Shown here: piece after piece, positions 9,329 to 16,495 of the stretch
Position numbering within the stretch: the first letter of the stretch is position 1
Layout: every line of letters starts with the position of its first letter
DNA from: CAZEDM01 sp964511075
GTDB taxonomy: Bacteria; Zixibacteria; MSB-5A5; RBG-16-43-9
Direction: 5' to 3'
Length of the DNA: 64,000 nt
NCBI GenBank assembly: GCA_964511075.1
Contig: CAZEDM010000009.1
Span: 62,001-126,000, forward strand
Notes under the pieces: generated by a model
What the model was told of the DNA's origin: nothing
The model's input: only the letters and a program-made list of their open reading frames with translations
The model's database searches: none
Made by a program: the position numbers and the translations under genes

Positions 9329-9547
9329 CTAATTAATCCATAAGTCAGGACCTAACACCATTGTGTAATCTGTTCCTTTGGCTTTTTGATATTCAGACAT
9401 TATACGCCCTAATAGTTCCTTTTTGAGACTCATAACTGACTCCGGGGGTAAGCAAGGTTTCTCATCAACCTGTTTCAATTTTGTTTCAATTTGGGGTTGG
9501 GTTTTTATGGGTTTCTTTGTGCTATTATGGGTTTTTGAAGATTCCAA
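9329..9547 (-). CDS. Doubtful small hypothetical protein
   Basis: A 72-codon frame from a TTG start with an in-frame stop immediately upstream, Pro/Lys-rich first half, ending KAKGTDYTMVLGPDLWIN. It contains the right copy of the direct repeat (EKPCLPPESVMSLKKE). A decayed version of the same coding segment sits at 7033-7085, so this may be the surviving end of an older gene interrupted by the island rather than a live gene. No clear ribosome binding site. Confidence 0.25.
   Translation of the reverse strand: MESSKTHNSTKKPIKTQPQIETKLKQVDEKPCLPPESVMSLKKELLGRIMSEYQKAKGTDYTMVLGPDLWIN
9402..9455. repeat. Right copy of imperfect direct repeat flanking an A/T-rich island
   Basis: 54 bases matching 7033-7085 (three substitutions, one single-base indel). 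The two copies bracket the deoxyribosyltransferase/TIR-like gene and its small partner. Confidence 0.75.
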
Positions 9548-9680
9548 CTAACTAGTTGCATGTTTCTGAGTAGGCTGAAAAATATAAAATTCCCACGCCC
9601 CCCTATTTTTTCTCTTGAAAAAGTTTTTTTAATCTTTAGATTTAGTGGAAAGTTAGAGTTTCAAAAAGAAGGAGCGAAAT

Positions 9681-10994
9681 ATGGCAGGGATAAAAAGATG
9701 TTTTGCCAGGGAGGTTTTGGATTCCAGGGGGAACCCTACGGTTGAGGTGGAAGTAGAGCTAAAGAATGGAGCTTTGGGCAGAGCTATTGTCCCCTCTGGT
9801 GCCTCTACCGGTGCGCACGAGGCTCTGGAGCTGAGGGATGGGGATATGAGAAGATACTCAGGCAAAGGTGTGCTGAAGGCAGTGGAGAATGTGAACAAGA
9901 AGATAAAACCAAAACTCCTGCGAGCTAAATTCAGCCCCTACGATCAAAGGAAGCTGGATACTTTCCTTATAGAGTTGGACGGGACCGAGAATAAAAGGAA
10001 TCTGGGTGCCAATGCCATCCTGGGAGTTTCCCTGGCAGTAGCCAAAGCCTGTGCCGTCTCCAAAAAAATTCCCCTGTATGAATATATAGGAGGTAAAAAG
10101 GCGAAACTGCTTCCGGTCCCTCAGATGAACATCCTGAATGGCGGCTCACATGCAGACAATAATCTGGACATACAGGAGTTTATGATTCTGCCTGCAGGAG
10201 GCAGTTCTTTTAGAGAGTCCCTGAGGATGGGGGTAGAGGTATTCCATAATCTGAAGAAAGTCTTAAAAGAGAAGAACTTCAATACCGGGGTGGGGGATGA
10301 AGGGGGCTTCGCTCCGAGCCTGGACTCGAATGAGGAAGGCTTTCAGGTAATACTGGATGCCATAGACAGGGCCGGGTATAGAGCAGGTGAGGATATATTC
10401 CTGGGGATAGATGCTGCGGCATCGGAGTTCTATAATCACGACGAAAAACTATATGTCTTTAAGGCAGAGGGAAGAAAATTTTCCAGCTCACAGCTGGTTC
10501 ACTATTACGAGGATCTTTTGAATAAATATCCCATTATTTCCATAGAAGACGGCTTAGCTGAGGATGACTGGGATGGCTGGGTCAAACTAACCGGAAGGTT
10601 AGGGAGCAGGATACAGATTGTAGGGGATGATATTTTCGTTACCAATCCCAAAAGGCTAAGGCTGGGAATCGAGAAAAAAGCAGCCAATGCCATACTGATC
10701 AAGCTGAACCAGATAGGCACCTTGACCGAGACTCTGGATACCGTGGGTATGGCTAAGAAAGCCGGTTTCAACACCGTCATCTCTCACCGTTCGGGCGAGA
10801 CCGAGGATACCACCATAGCGGATGTGGCAGTGGCAGTCTCTTCAGGCCAGATAAAGACAGGCTCGGCTTCGAGAACTGACCGGGTTGCCAAGTACAACCA
10901 GCTTCTAAGGATTGAGGAGAGATTAGGCAAAAGAGCAGCCTATGCCGGGAAAAAGGTCTTCTACGGCTTAGGCAGAGGAAAATTAGTATGCTGA
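9681..10994 (+). CDS. eno: Enolase
   Basis: Cytoplasmic glycolytic enzyme interconverting 2-phosphoglycerate and phosphoenolpyruvate. The 437-residue length is standard. Visible marks: N-terminal REVLDSRGNPTVEVEV, SGASTG loop, GDEGGFAP with the catalytic glutamate, metal ligands in LGIDAAASEF and ISIEDGL, and the enolase signature ILIKLNQIGTLTET with the catalytic lysine; SHRSGETEDT near the C-terminus. ATG at 9681 follows GGAGCGAAAT. First gene of a tight plus-strand run; its end overlaps the next gene by 7 bases. Confidence 0.98.
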   Translation: MAGIKRCFAREVLDSRGNPTVEVEVELKNGALGRAIVPSGASTGAHEALELRDGDMRRYSGKGVLKAVENVNKKIKPKLLRAKFSPYDQRKLDTFLIELDGTENKRNLGANAILGVSLAVAKACAVSKKIPLYEYIGGKKAKLLPVPQMNILNGGSHADNNLDIQEFMILPAGGSSFRESLRMGVEVFHNLKKVLKEKNFNTGVGDEGGFAPSLDSNEEGFQVILDAIDRAGYRAGEDIFLGIDAAASEFYNHDEKLYVFKAEGRKFSSSQLVHYYEDLLNKYPIISIEDGLAEDDWDGWVKLTGRLGSRIQIVGDDIFVTNPKRLRLGIEKKAANAILIKLNQIGTLTETLDTVGMAKKAGFNTVISHRSGETEDTTIADVAVAVSSGQIKTGSASRTDRVAKYNQLLRIEERLGKRAAYAGKKVFYGLGRGKLVC

Positions 10995-11380
10995 GGGGAA
11001 AAAGAAAGAAAACTTCCAGGCACACCGACTTCTTCAGCCGGATCAAGAAAAATGAGATCCTTCGCAAAAAAGTGATAAGAAGGGTAATGCTTCTCCTGGT
11101 TTTATTTTTCGTCTTCTATCTCTACTTCGTAGGGGATTACGGGTTCTTCAGGCTACTTTCGCTCAAAAGGGAAAAAGACAGCCTGATATTGGAGACCAAG
11201 AAACTCCAGGCAAAGAATGTGGAGCTGGAGCTGGAGAAGGCAAAGCTAAAGGATGATATGTTCTACATAGAGAAGGTTGCCCGCGAGAGATACGGGATGG
11301 CAAAAAAAGACGAGGTCATCTATAAATTCGTTCAGCCTGAGAATAACCCCTCCACCTCTCTTCCCCCCGAGAATAAATGA
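10988..11380 (+). CDS. FtsB/DivIC-type septum formation initiator
   Basis: Bitopic division protein thought to join the FtsQ/FtsL-type complex at the septum. After a basic cytoplasmic N-terminus there is one membrane helix (VMLLLVLFFVFYLYFVG, about 33-50) and a coiled coil (LKREKDSLILETKKL through ELEKAKLKDD), then the family's EKVARERYGMAKKDE. 130 residues is a little longer than E. coli FtsB because of the N-terminal extension. Overlaps eno by 7 bases, an eno-ftsB order seen in many bacteria, and overlaps recO by 4. Confidence 0.88.
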   Translation: MLRGKRKKTSRHTDFFSRIKKNEILRKKVIRRVMLLLVLFFVFYLYFVGDYGFFRLLSLKREKDSLILETKKLQAKNVELELEKAKLKDDMFYIEKVARERYGMAKKDEVIYKFVQPENNPSTSLPPENK

Positions 11381-12144
11381 GCCTGGCCAAAACTGCAGGG
11401 ATAATCCTGAAAAGCTTGAAGTATGGTGAGTCCTCGGTGATCTTTTGGCTTTACACCAAGGATTTCGGGAAAATAAAGGTTTTAGCCAAGGGGATTAAAA
11501 GGACAAAAAGCAGGATAGCTCCCCTGGGGATTTTCTCGTTAGCCGAGGTGGTTTTCTACAATAAAGAGAAAAGCGAGCTTCATCTACTGTCCTCTGCTGA
11601 GTGCTTGAAGAGTTTTTCAGGCTTGAGCAGAAGCATCAATCGTTTCTCCTGGGCAGCAGCCGCCGCCGAGCTTCTGGACCAGCTGGTTAAAGGCGAGGAG
11701 CCCAACCAGCGGATTTTCAACTTAAGCCTGAAGACCTTATCCCGTATGGAGAAGACAGAGGAATCCAATTTAGAGCCACTTTTTTGGAGCTTCGCGCTTA
11801 AGCTCCTCTCACATCTGGGATACAAACCGAAACTGGATGGTTGCGTCAACTGCGGAAAGGAGATAAGAGAGGAGCAGATTTACGCCAGCCCGGAAAGGGG
11901 AGGAGTGATTTGCCAGAACTGTGTGAAGGAAGATGAATATTATCTTAAGCTAAGTCGCAAAAGCTATCTATTGGTCAGAAGACTTCTCTCCCTGGATATA
12001 AGCAAAGTCGAAAGATATCCGGTGAATAAAGAGAACCTGCAGGAGATCGAGGAAACCGTAAAAAGCTTTATTCATTATCATATCGGGGCTAAGGATTTGA
12101 AATCTTTGGAATTTTTAAGAAAGGTATCAGTCCAAGAAACCTGA
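11377..12144 (+). CDS. recO: DNA repair protein RecO
   Basis: Recombination mediator that helps load RecA with RecR and anneals single strands. The N-terminal OB-fold begins AKTAGIILKSLKYGESS and includes KIKVLAKGIKR; the helical C-terminal part carries a four-cysteine zinc site, C156-x2-C159 and C179-x2-C182 (CVNCG, CQNC). Length 255 residues is typical. Its ATG overlaps the ftsB-like gene by 4 bases, indicating coupling. Confidence 0.94.
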   Translation: MSLAKTAGIILKSLKYGESSVIFWLYTKDFGKIKVLAKGIKRTKSRIAPLGIFSLAEVVFYNKEKSELHLLSSAECLKSFSGLSRSINRFSWAAAAAELLDQLVKGEEPNQRIFNLSLKTLSRMEKTEESNLEPLFWSFALKLLSHLGYKPKLDGCVNCGKEIREEQIYASPERGGVICQNCVKEDEYYLKLSRKSYLLVRRLLSLDISKVERYPVNKENLQEIEETVKSFIHYHIGAKDLKSLEFLRKVSVQET

Positions 12145-12171
12145 AATTTCCCAGCGAAAACAGGAGGCAAG

Positions 12172-13488
12172 GTGACAAAAAAGAAAACCCAGGACCTGAT
12201 GGACAAATTAACCTCTCTGTGCAAGAGGAGGGGTTTCATCTTTCAATCCAGCGAAATCTATGGAGGGATAAACAGCTGCTGGGATTACGGACCTCTGGGG
12301 GTGGAGCTGAAAAACAATATTAAATCCTACTGGTGGAGAAGCATGACCCAGTTTCGGGAGGATATCGAGGGGCTGGATGCCTCGATTCTTATGCATCCCC
12401 AGGTATGGGTGACCTCAGGTCACGTAGCATCCTTTGCCGACCCCATGGTCGACTGCAAAAACTGCAAGATGAGGTTCAGGGCAGAGGAGGTTCAGGGAAC
12501 CAGATGCCCCAACTGCGGAGGAGAGCTGACCGAAGCCCGGCAGTTCAACCTGATGTTCAAAACCCATATGGGTCCGCTGGAGGATGAGGCATCGGTGGTC
12601 TATCTGCGCCCGGAGACCGCCCAGGGCATATATGTCAATTTCTTAAACGTCTTAGCCCCTTCAAGGCAGAAGCTCCCCTTCGGGATAGCCCAGATCGGCA
12701 AGGCTTTCAGAAACGAGATCTCACCGGGGAATTTCATCTTCCGCTCGCGGGAGTTTGAGCAGATGGAGATGCAGTTTTTCATAAATCCCAAAGAAGATGA
12801 CAGATGGATCGAATACTGGAAAGAGGAGAGGATGAAGTGGTATCATGCTCTGGGAATTAAAAAAGAAAACCTGAGGTTTCATCAGCACGATAAAAAGGAA
12901 TTAGCCTTTTATGCCAAGATGGCTTTTGACATAGAATATAATTTCCCCTTTGGCTGGAAGGAGATCGAAGGGATCCATAACCGCACAGATTACGATTTAT
13001 CCCGTCACACTCAGGTCTCCGGAAAAGACCTTTCATATTTTGATGACCAGACCAAGGAGAGGTTCATCCCCTATATCATAGAGACCTCAGCCGGAGTTGA
13101 CCGCACCATGCTGGTCTGCCTGGTCGATAGCTACTTTGAAGAGGTGGTCAAAGACGAGGAAAGAACGGTTTTAAGACTGGACCCCAAGATTGCCCCCATA
13201 AAAGCCGGGGTTTATCCGCTGGTCAAAAGAGAGAATATGCCGGAGATAGCCAAGAAGATTGAGAAGATGCTGATGCCCCATTTCAAGGTTTTCTATGATG
13301 AGGGAGGTGCCATAGGCAGGAGATACAGGAGGATGGATGAGGCAGGCACACCTTTCGGCATAACCGTTGACTCCCAAACCCTGCAGGATGAGACCGTGAC
13401 CTTGCGTGAAAGGGACTCGATGGAGCAGACCAGGGTGAAGATTGATGAACTGGTCGGGGTTTTGAGTAAAAAAATCCGGGGGAATTAA
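12172..13488 (+). CDS. glyQS: Glycyl-tRNA synthetase, dimeric class II type
   Basis: Charges tRNA-Gly. 438 residues, the single-chain alpha2 form found in Thermus, Bacteroidetes and others rather than the E. coli alpha2beta2 form. Residues from about 90 contain a zinc ribbon insert (CKNCKMRF, then CPNCGGEL). Class II motif 2 is FRNEISPGNFIFRSREFEQM, motif 3 is ETSAGVDRTML, and the anticodon-binding domain starts near GVYPLVKRENM. Start is GTG with AGGAGGCAAG just upstream. Last gene of the eno run; followed by repeats. Confidence 0.96.
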   Translation: MTKKKTQDLMDKLTSLCKRRGFIFQSSEIYGGINSCWDYGPLGVELKNNIKSYWWRSMTQFREDIEGLDASILMHPQVWVTSGHVASFADPMVDCKNCKMRFRAEEVQGTRCPNCGGELTEARQFNLMFKTHMGPLEDEASVVYLRPETAQGIYVNFLNVLAPSRQKLPFGIAQIGKAFRNEISPGNFIFRSREFEQMEMQFFINPKEDDRWIEYWKEERMKWYHALGIKKENLRFHQHDKKELAFYAKMAFDIEYNFPFGWKEIEGIHNRTDYDLSRHTQVSGKDLSYFDDQTKERFIPYIIETSAGVDRTMLVCLVDSYFEEVVKDEERTVLRLDPKIAPIKAGVYPLVKRENMPEIAKKIEKMLMPHFKVFYDEGGAIGRRYRRMDEAGTPFGITVDSQTLQDETVTLRERDSMEQTRVKIDELVGVLSKKIRGN

Positions 13489-13604
13489 GTAGACAGTAGT
13501 CGGCATACAGTAGACAGGGAAAAATCGCGTAGGGGTGGAGCCTTGTCTCCACCCGAAATTAGTTATGTAGGGGCGACCCTCGTGGTCGCCCTACAAGAGG
13601 TACA
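13489..13604. repeat. Intergenic repeats: TAGACAG repeat and two GTAGGGG-type hairpins
   Basis: 13489-13520 holds the AGTAGACAGTAGTCGG/CATACAGTAGACAGGG repeat also found at 16226-16240 and around 37.5-37.95 kb. 13531-13554 is a hairpin (GGTGGAG stem), and 13567-13594 is another with stem GTAGGGGCGACC/GGTCGCCCTAC. The second hairpin may serve as a leader structure of the GNAT gene or simply be a dispersed repeat. Confidence 0.7.
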
Positions 13605-14099
13605 ATGATAATCCGGGAAATGAAAAAAGAAGACATCGAGGCCTCGATTAAACTTTCCAGAGAAGTCAGAGAAAAAACCTGGGAGAAATACGAGAAGGAA
13701 GTCTATTCCAGAGAGCTTTTGGAAGAAGAGCTTAGGCTTTATTCTTATGACACTTTTTTAAAATTTATAGGAGACGAGAATAGATATGGCTTTGTGACTG
13801 AGGAAAACGGAAAGATAGTTGGTCTAGCCATCGGAAGGCTGGACCAGGGCGGGCTTTCCGATCTTTCCTGGATTTGCACAAGCTCAGAGGAACAGGGTAA
13901 AGGGATCGGTAAAAAGCTGATCGATAAAGTTGCGGAATACTCCAGAGAAAAAGGGTGTCATAAGCTTTTCGCCTATACCACCCCACATCTTTTCTCGACA
14001 GTTAGCTTCTATTTGTCCTCAGGTTTTGTGCCCGAAGCCTACCTGCGAAAACACTGGCATAAACTGGATTTTCTGGTTATATCTAAATGGCTGAAATAA
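13605..14099 (+). CDS. GNAT-family N-acetyltransferase
   Basis: Transfers an acetyl group from acetyl-CoA to an unidentified amine. Single GNAT domain over 164 residues; the CoA-binding motif A reads SSEEQGKGIGKKLIDKVAEY (Q/RxxGxG), with the YLSSGFVPEAYLRK motif B near the C-terminus. ATG at 13605 preceded by CAAGAGGTACA (AGAGG). Stands alone between two repeat blocks, so probably independently expressed. Confidence 0.85.
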   Translation: MIIREMKKEDIEASIKLSREVREKTWEKYEKEVYSRELLEEELRLYSYDTFLKFIGDENRYGFVTEENGKIVGLAIGRLDQGGLSDLSWICTSSEEQGKGIGKKLIDKVAEYSREKGCHKLFAYTTPHLFSTVSFYLSSGFVPEAYLRKHWHKLDFLVISKWLK

Positions 14100-14133
14100 A
14101 TAGAGAATAGGGAGCAGGGAAAGAAAAAAGATG

Positions 14134-14210
14134 TGTAGGTCAAGCATGCCCGTAGGGCTGCTTGACAAAATTCAAGATGTCAACCAATCCTTCGGATATG
14201 GTTGACCTAC
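14134..14210. repeat. REP element upstream of the REP-associated transposase
   Basis: 77 bases bounded by GTAGGTCAA and TTGACCTAC, with an inner hairpin GTCAAGCA/TGCTTGAC. A second full copy lies at 60655-60732 and a half copy follows the transposase at 14738. It directly precedes the transposase start. Confidence 0.85.
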
Positions 14211-14216
14211 AAAGAT

Positions 14217-14729
14217 ATGACGAATATTCGGAGATATTACATACCCAATGCCATTTATTTTATTACCTGTGTAACCTATCAAAGAGAAAGTTTATTTTCC
14301 GCCCCTGAGAACATTTCACTATTTTGGAAGATAGCTAAAAATCTCAGGAGAATCCATCCCTATAAACTTTATGCTCATGTTCTTATCTATGATTACTTTC
14401 ATCTTCTAATAATTCCTCAGAAAGGAAATATATCAAACCTTATGCAATCACTGAAAGATAATTTTTCTCGTCAATTTAAGAAGATACGAGGTATTAAAAA
14501 TAATGTTCGAGTCTGGCAATACAGATTCTGGGACCATATAATCAGAGATGAGGAAGACTTTAAAAAACATTTCGATTATATTCATTACAATCCAGTTAAA
14601 CATCGAATCGTTTCCAAGCCTGAGGATTTTACCCAATCAAGCTTCAATTTTTGGCTAAAAAAAGGGATTTATCAGATTGGTTGGGGGCATACTTTTAAAA
14701 AAGATTTGGAGAAGATGAATTTTGAATAA
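14217..14729 (+). CDS. REP-associated tyrosine transposase (RAYT, Y1_Tnp family), HUH motif altered
   Basis: Family members nick single-stranded REP hairpins with a tyrosine and a two-histidine HUH site. Here the usual MPDHFHLL/MPNHVHLL motif reads IYDYFHLL: the first histidine is Tyr60 (TAC, one transition from CAC), the second is His62. The catalytic tyrosine region FDYIHYNPVKH is intact (Tyr121), as is WQYRFWDHIIRDEEDFKKHF. ATG at 14217 is chosen because the upstream TTG lies inside the REP element. 170 residues is normal. Flanked by REP sequences, forming a REPtron-like unit; the altered HUH motif suggests it is inactive or changed. Confidence 0.85.
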   Translation: MTNIRRYYIPNAIYFITCVTYQRESLFSAPENISLFWKIAKNLRRIHPYKLYAHVLIYDYFHLLIIPQKGNISNLMQSLKDNFSRQFKKIRGIKNNVRVWQYRFWDHIIRDEEDFKKHFDYIHYNPVKHRIVSKPEDFTQSSFNFWLKKGIYQIGWGHTFKKDLEKMNFE

Positions 14730-14737
14730 AGAGATTC

Positions 14738-14770
14738 GTAGGTCAAGCATGTCCAATTGGACTGCTTGAC
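14738..14770. repeat. Half REP element downstream of the transposase
   Basis: GTAGGTCAAGCATGTCC followed by the pairing arm GGACTGCTTGAC; corresponds to the first hairpin of the element at 14134-14210, without the second half. Confidence 0.8.
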
Positions 14771-14792
14771 AAACATCTCTACCCCAATTCAA

Positions 14793-15437
14793 ATGAACTC
14801 AAATTTGATTCTCAAGATAGCAAGGTTTAAGCTCAAAGGGGAAAGAATAGTCATTCGCCCTCTCAGAAGGGACGATATCGATAAAAGGCTAAAGTGGCAG
14901 GAATATCCCGACCCTTTGTATGCGCATTACAATTTAAAGGAGATGACCGAAGCTCAAAAAAGAGAATGGTACAATAAGAAAAAGAAAAATCCTGCAATGC
15001 TTTTTTTATCAATAAATGATCTCAAGGGTGAACTCCTGGGATTCCTTAGTATTTTTGAAATCGATTGGGAAAATAAAAAGGCGAAATTGGGCATTTATTT
15101 TGGATATGAACATACGGATAAAGGCTATGGAACCGAGGCTATTAAAACCCTTCTGCCTTATTATTTCGAGAGGATGAAATTCGAGGAGCTGTGGTTGGAT
15201 GTCGCTTCTTTGAATAATAGAGCTATCAGATGTTATCAAAAATGCGGATTTGAATTTGCCGGAACCAAGTTCAACAAACACGACCCCAGAAGTAAAGCAG
15301 ATATCTTCGGGGATGAGAGATATAAAGATATTAGGAAATATTTCAAAAAAGAAGATGATGAAATCCTGGTTCAGTTTGAGGAGATGAGGATAACTCAAGA
15401 GATGTGGCAAAAGATGAGAACTATGGATGACTCATAA
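14793..15437 (+). CDS. GNAT acetyltransferase, RimJ/RimL-like
   Basis: Acetyl-CoA-dependent transferase of the Acetyltransf_3 kind. Starts with the typical IVIRPLRRDDIDKRLKW; the CoA loop region reads HTDKGYGTEAIKTLLPYYFE and is followed by LDVASLNNRAIRCYQKCGFE. A C-terminal extension of about 45 charged residues (after FNKHDPRS) is unusual for the family. ATG 14793 is preferred over an upstream TTG that lies in the REP half element. Substrate unknown. Confidence 0.85.
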   Translation: MNSNLILKIARFKLKGERIVIRPLRRDDIDKRLKWQEYPDPLYAHYNLKEMTEAQKREWYNKKKKNPAMLFLSINDLKGELLGFLSIFEIDWENKKAKLGIYFGYEHTDKGYGTEAIKTLLPYYFERMKFEELWLDVASLNNRAIRCYQKCGFEFAGTKFNKHDPRSKADIFGDERYKDIRKYFKKEDDEILVQFEEMRITQEMWQKMRTMDDS

Positions 15438-15507
15438 TTAAACCGAGCTAAATAGGGCAGAGTCGAACTCCGCTTCTGCACGGGCTTATAATTCGATAAA
15501 TCGTTTC

Positions 15508-15544
15508 GTAAAAAATACAGGGCTGGGGGAAATTCCCAGCCCTG
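15508..15544 (-). terminator. Rho-independent terminator of the ArsR/Cys-rich operon
   Basis: On the minus strand, stem CAGGGCTGGG with pairing arm CCCAGCCCTG (15518-15544) is followed by TATTTTTTAC. It lies 35 bases past the stop of the Cys-rich gene. Confidence 0.8.
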
Positions 15545-15578
15545 AGGTTGCCGAGGATTAAGGATTAAAGACCGCTCT

Positions 15579-15758
15579 TCAGGAACAGCACTCTTCTCCG
15601 AAGAGGGTCTTGGAGGCGGAGATGAGATTCTTCAACGCTTCCGCTTTCTCCTTATCCTTGGCTTTTAATTTGATGATGATCCCGTCCTTGGTTTCCTCGA
15701 TCTCCTTCTCGAAGAACTGGGAGAGCTTCCTGGGATCGCAGCAACAGGCATAGAACAT
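15579..15758 (-). CDS. Small cysteine-rich protein, 59 residues, probable metal binder
   Basis: Starts MFYACCCDPRKLSQFF (Cys5-7) and ends LFGEECCS (Cys57-58), with a Lys/Glu-rich helical middle. AAAGGAGGTG precedes the ATG, a near-perfect ribosome binding site. It is the second gene after an ArsR-family regulator on the same strand, has an operator-like palindrome just upstream (15781-15804) and a strong terminator downstream, so it is very likely real and controlled by that regulator. The clustered cysteines at both ends suggest binding of a soft metal or metalloid; not a family I recognise. Confidence 0.75.
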   Translation of the reverse strand: MFYACCCDPRKLSQFFEKEIEETKDGIIIKLKAKDKEKAEALKNLISASKTLFGEECCS

Positions 15759-15780
15759 CTTTTTTCACCTCCTTTCTTGT

Positions 15781-15804
15781 ATAGATAAATTTATATTCAT
15801 CTAT
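15781..15804. promoter_or_regulatory. Operator-like inverted repeat upstream of the Cys-rich gene
   Basis: 24 bases with ATAGAT at one end and ATCTAT at the other; the minus strand contains ATAGATGAAT, which also occurs in the site upstream of the arsR gene (16122-16144). Spacing and form resemble ArsR/SmtB operators. Confidence 0.6.
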
Positions 15805-15819
15805 ATATTATACAAAAAA

Positions 15820-16110
15820 TTATTTGCGTTTCTTCCCGGGTTTAAGGTCGAATTTGGTCTGGATGGTGCAGCAGCAGTTCTCCAGACAATGGCGGTTAAG
15901 CTTATAGTGAACTTCTTTTCCCTTTTTGCAGCAGTCAACCAGTCCGGCCCTCTTGAGGATGTTAAGATGATGGGAGATGGAGGGCTGGCGCATGTTGAAA
16001 GGCTTGCAGATGGCCATAACGCAGAGCTCCTCGTCCTTGAGCATCTCCAGAATCCTCTGCCGGGTCCTGTCTGAAAGGGCCTGGAATATTATCTGGCATT
16101 TATCCTTCAT
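15820..16110 (-). CDS. ArsR/SmtB-family metal-responsive repressor
   Basis: Winged-helix repressor that leaves DNA on binding metal or metalloid. ALSDRTRQRILEMLKD opens the fold; MRQPSISHHLNILKRAGLV is the recognition helix; HYKL is the wing end. Nine cysteines in 96 residues: Cys30 and Cys35 sit in the alpha3 ELCVMAIC segment, where ArsR proteins bind As/Sb, with pairs at 60-61 and a HCLENCCC tail (75, 79-81). ATG 16110 follows GGTGAGG; a longer frame to 16137 lacks this. Likely autoregulates through 16122-16144 and controls the downstream Cys-rich gene. Confidence 0.92.
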   Translation of the reverse strand: MKDKCQIIFQALSDRTRQRILEMLKDEELCVMAICKPFNMRQPSISHHLNILKRAGLVDCCKKGKEVHYKLNRHCLENCCCTIQTKFDLKPGKKRK

Positions 16111-16121
16111 AACCTCACCTG

Positions 16122-16144
16122 ATATATAGACATTCATCTATACG
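16122..16144. promoter_or_regulatory. Operator-like site upstream of arsR
   Basis: On the minus strand the site reads CGTATAGATGAATGTCTATA, an imperfect inverted repeat (TATAGA/TCTATA) sharing ATAGATGAAT with the site at 15781-15804. It lies 11 bases upstream of the repressor start codon. Confidence 0.6.
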
Positions 16145-16195
16145 TTTACAAGATAAAGAAGTTTGAAAAAATTGTCAAGGATTTTCTTCAAGATT

Positions 16196-16409
16196 GGAGT
16201 GTAAACCTTCAGGTTTACCAGGGAGACAGTATACAGTAGACATCTTGCAGAAGAAAAGATTACTATAGACAAGTGGATTTTCTGTCAGGTCCTGGGCCTG
16301 ACAGAGCAAAAAATTTATCGAAATTTTTTGAGAAGGGGCGCAAACCCCTCCCACGGATTCGCTTTTTCGGAGAAGTTTACTGATATAAAGCTGAAGCTTT
16401 ATACTCCAG
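16196..16409. repeat. MITE-like element, copy 1 (214 bp)
   Basis: Left end GGAGTGTAAACCTTCAGG with a GTAAACC/GGTTTAC hairpin, right end AAAGCTGAAGCTTTATACTC ending CCAG. Ends are inverted to each other (GGAGTGTA / TATACTCC). The interior contains a TAGACAG-type repeat piece (16226-16240), a hairpin CTGTCAGG/CCTGACAG (16281-16303) and no gene. It fills most of the gap between arsR and tilS. Confidence 0.75.
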
Positions 16410-16495
16410 ACTTTCAGGGTTGTCAATCCTACCTTTTTAGTTTGACAATCTCTCAAAAATCCTTATCTTCCGATGGGAGAGCAACTTAGAAACCT

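Noticed and set aside
16175..16456. 93-codon minus-strand frame
   Set aside because: Runs through the MITE copy and repeat pieces, without start signals.
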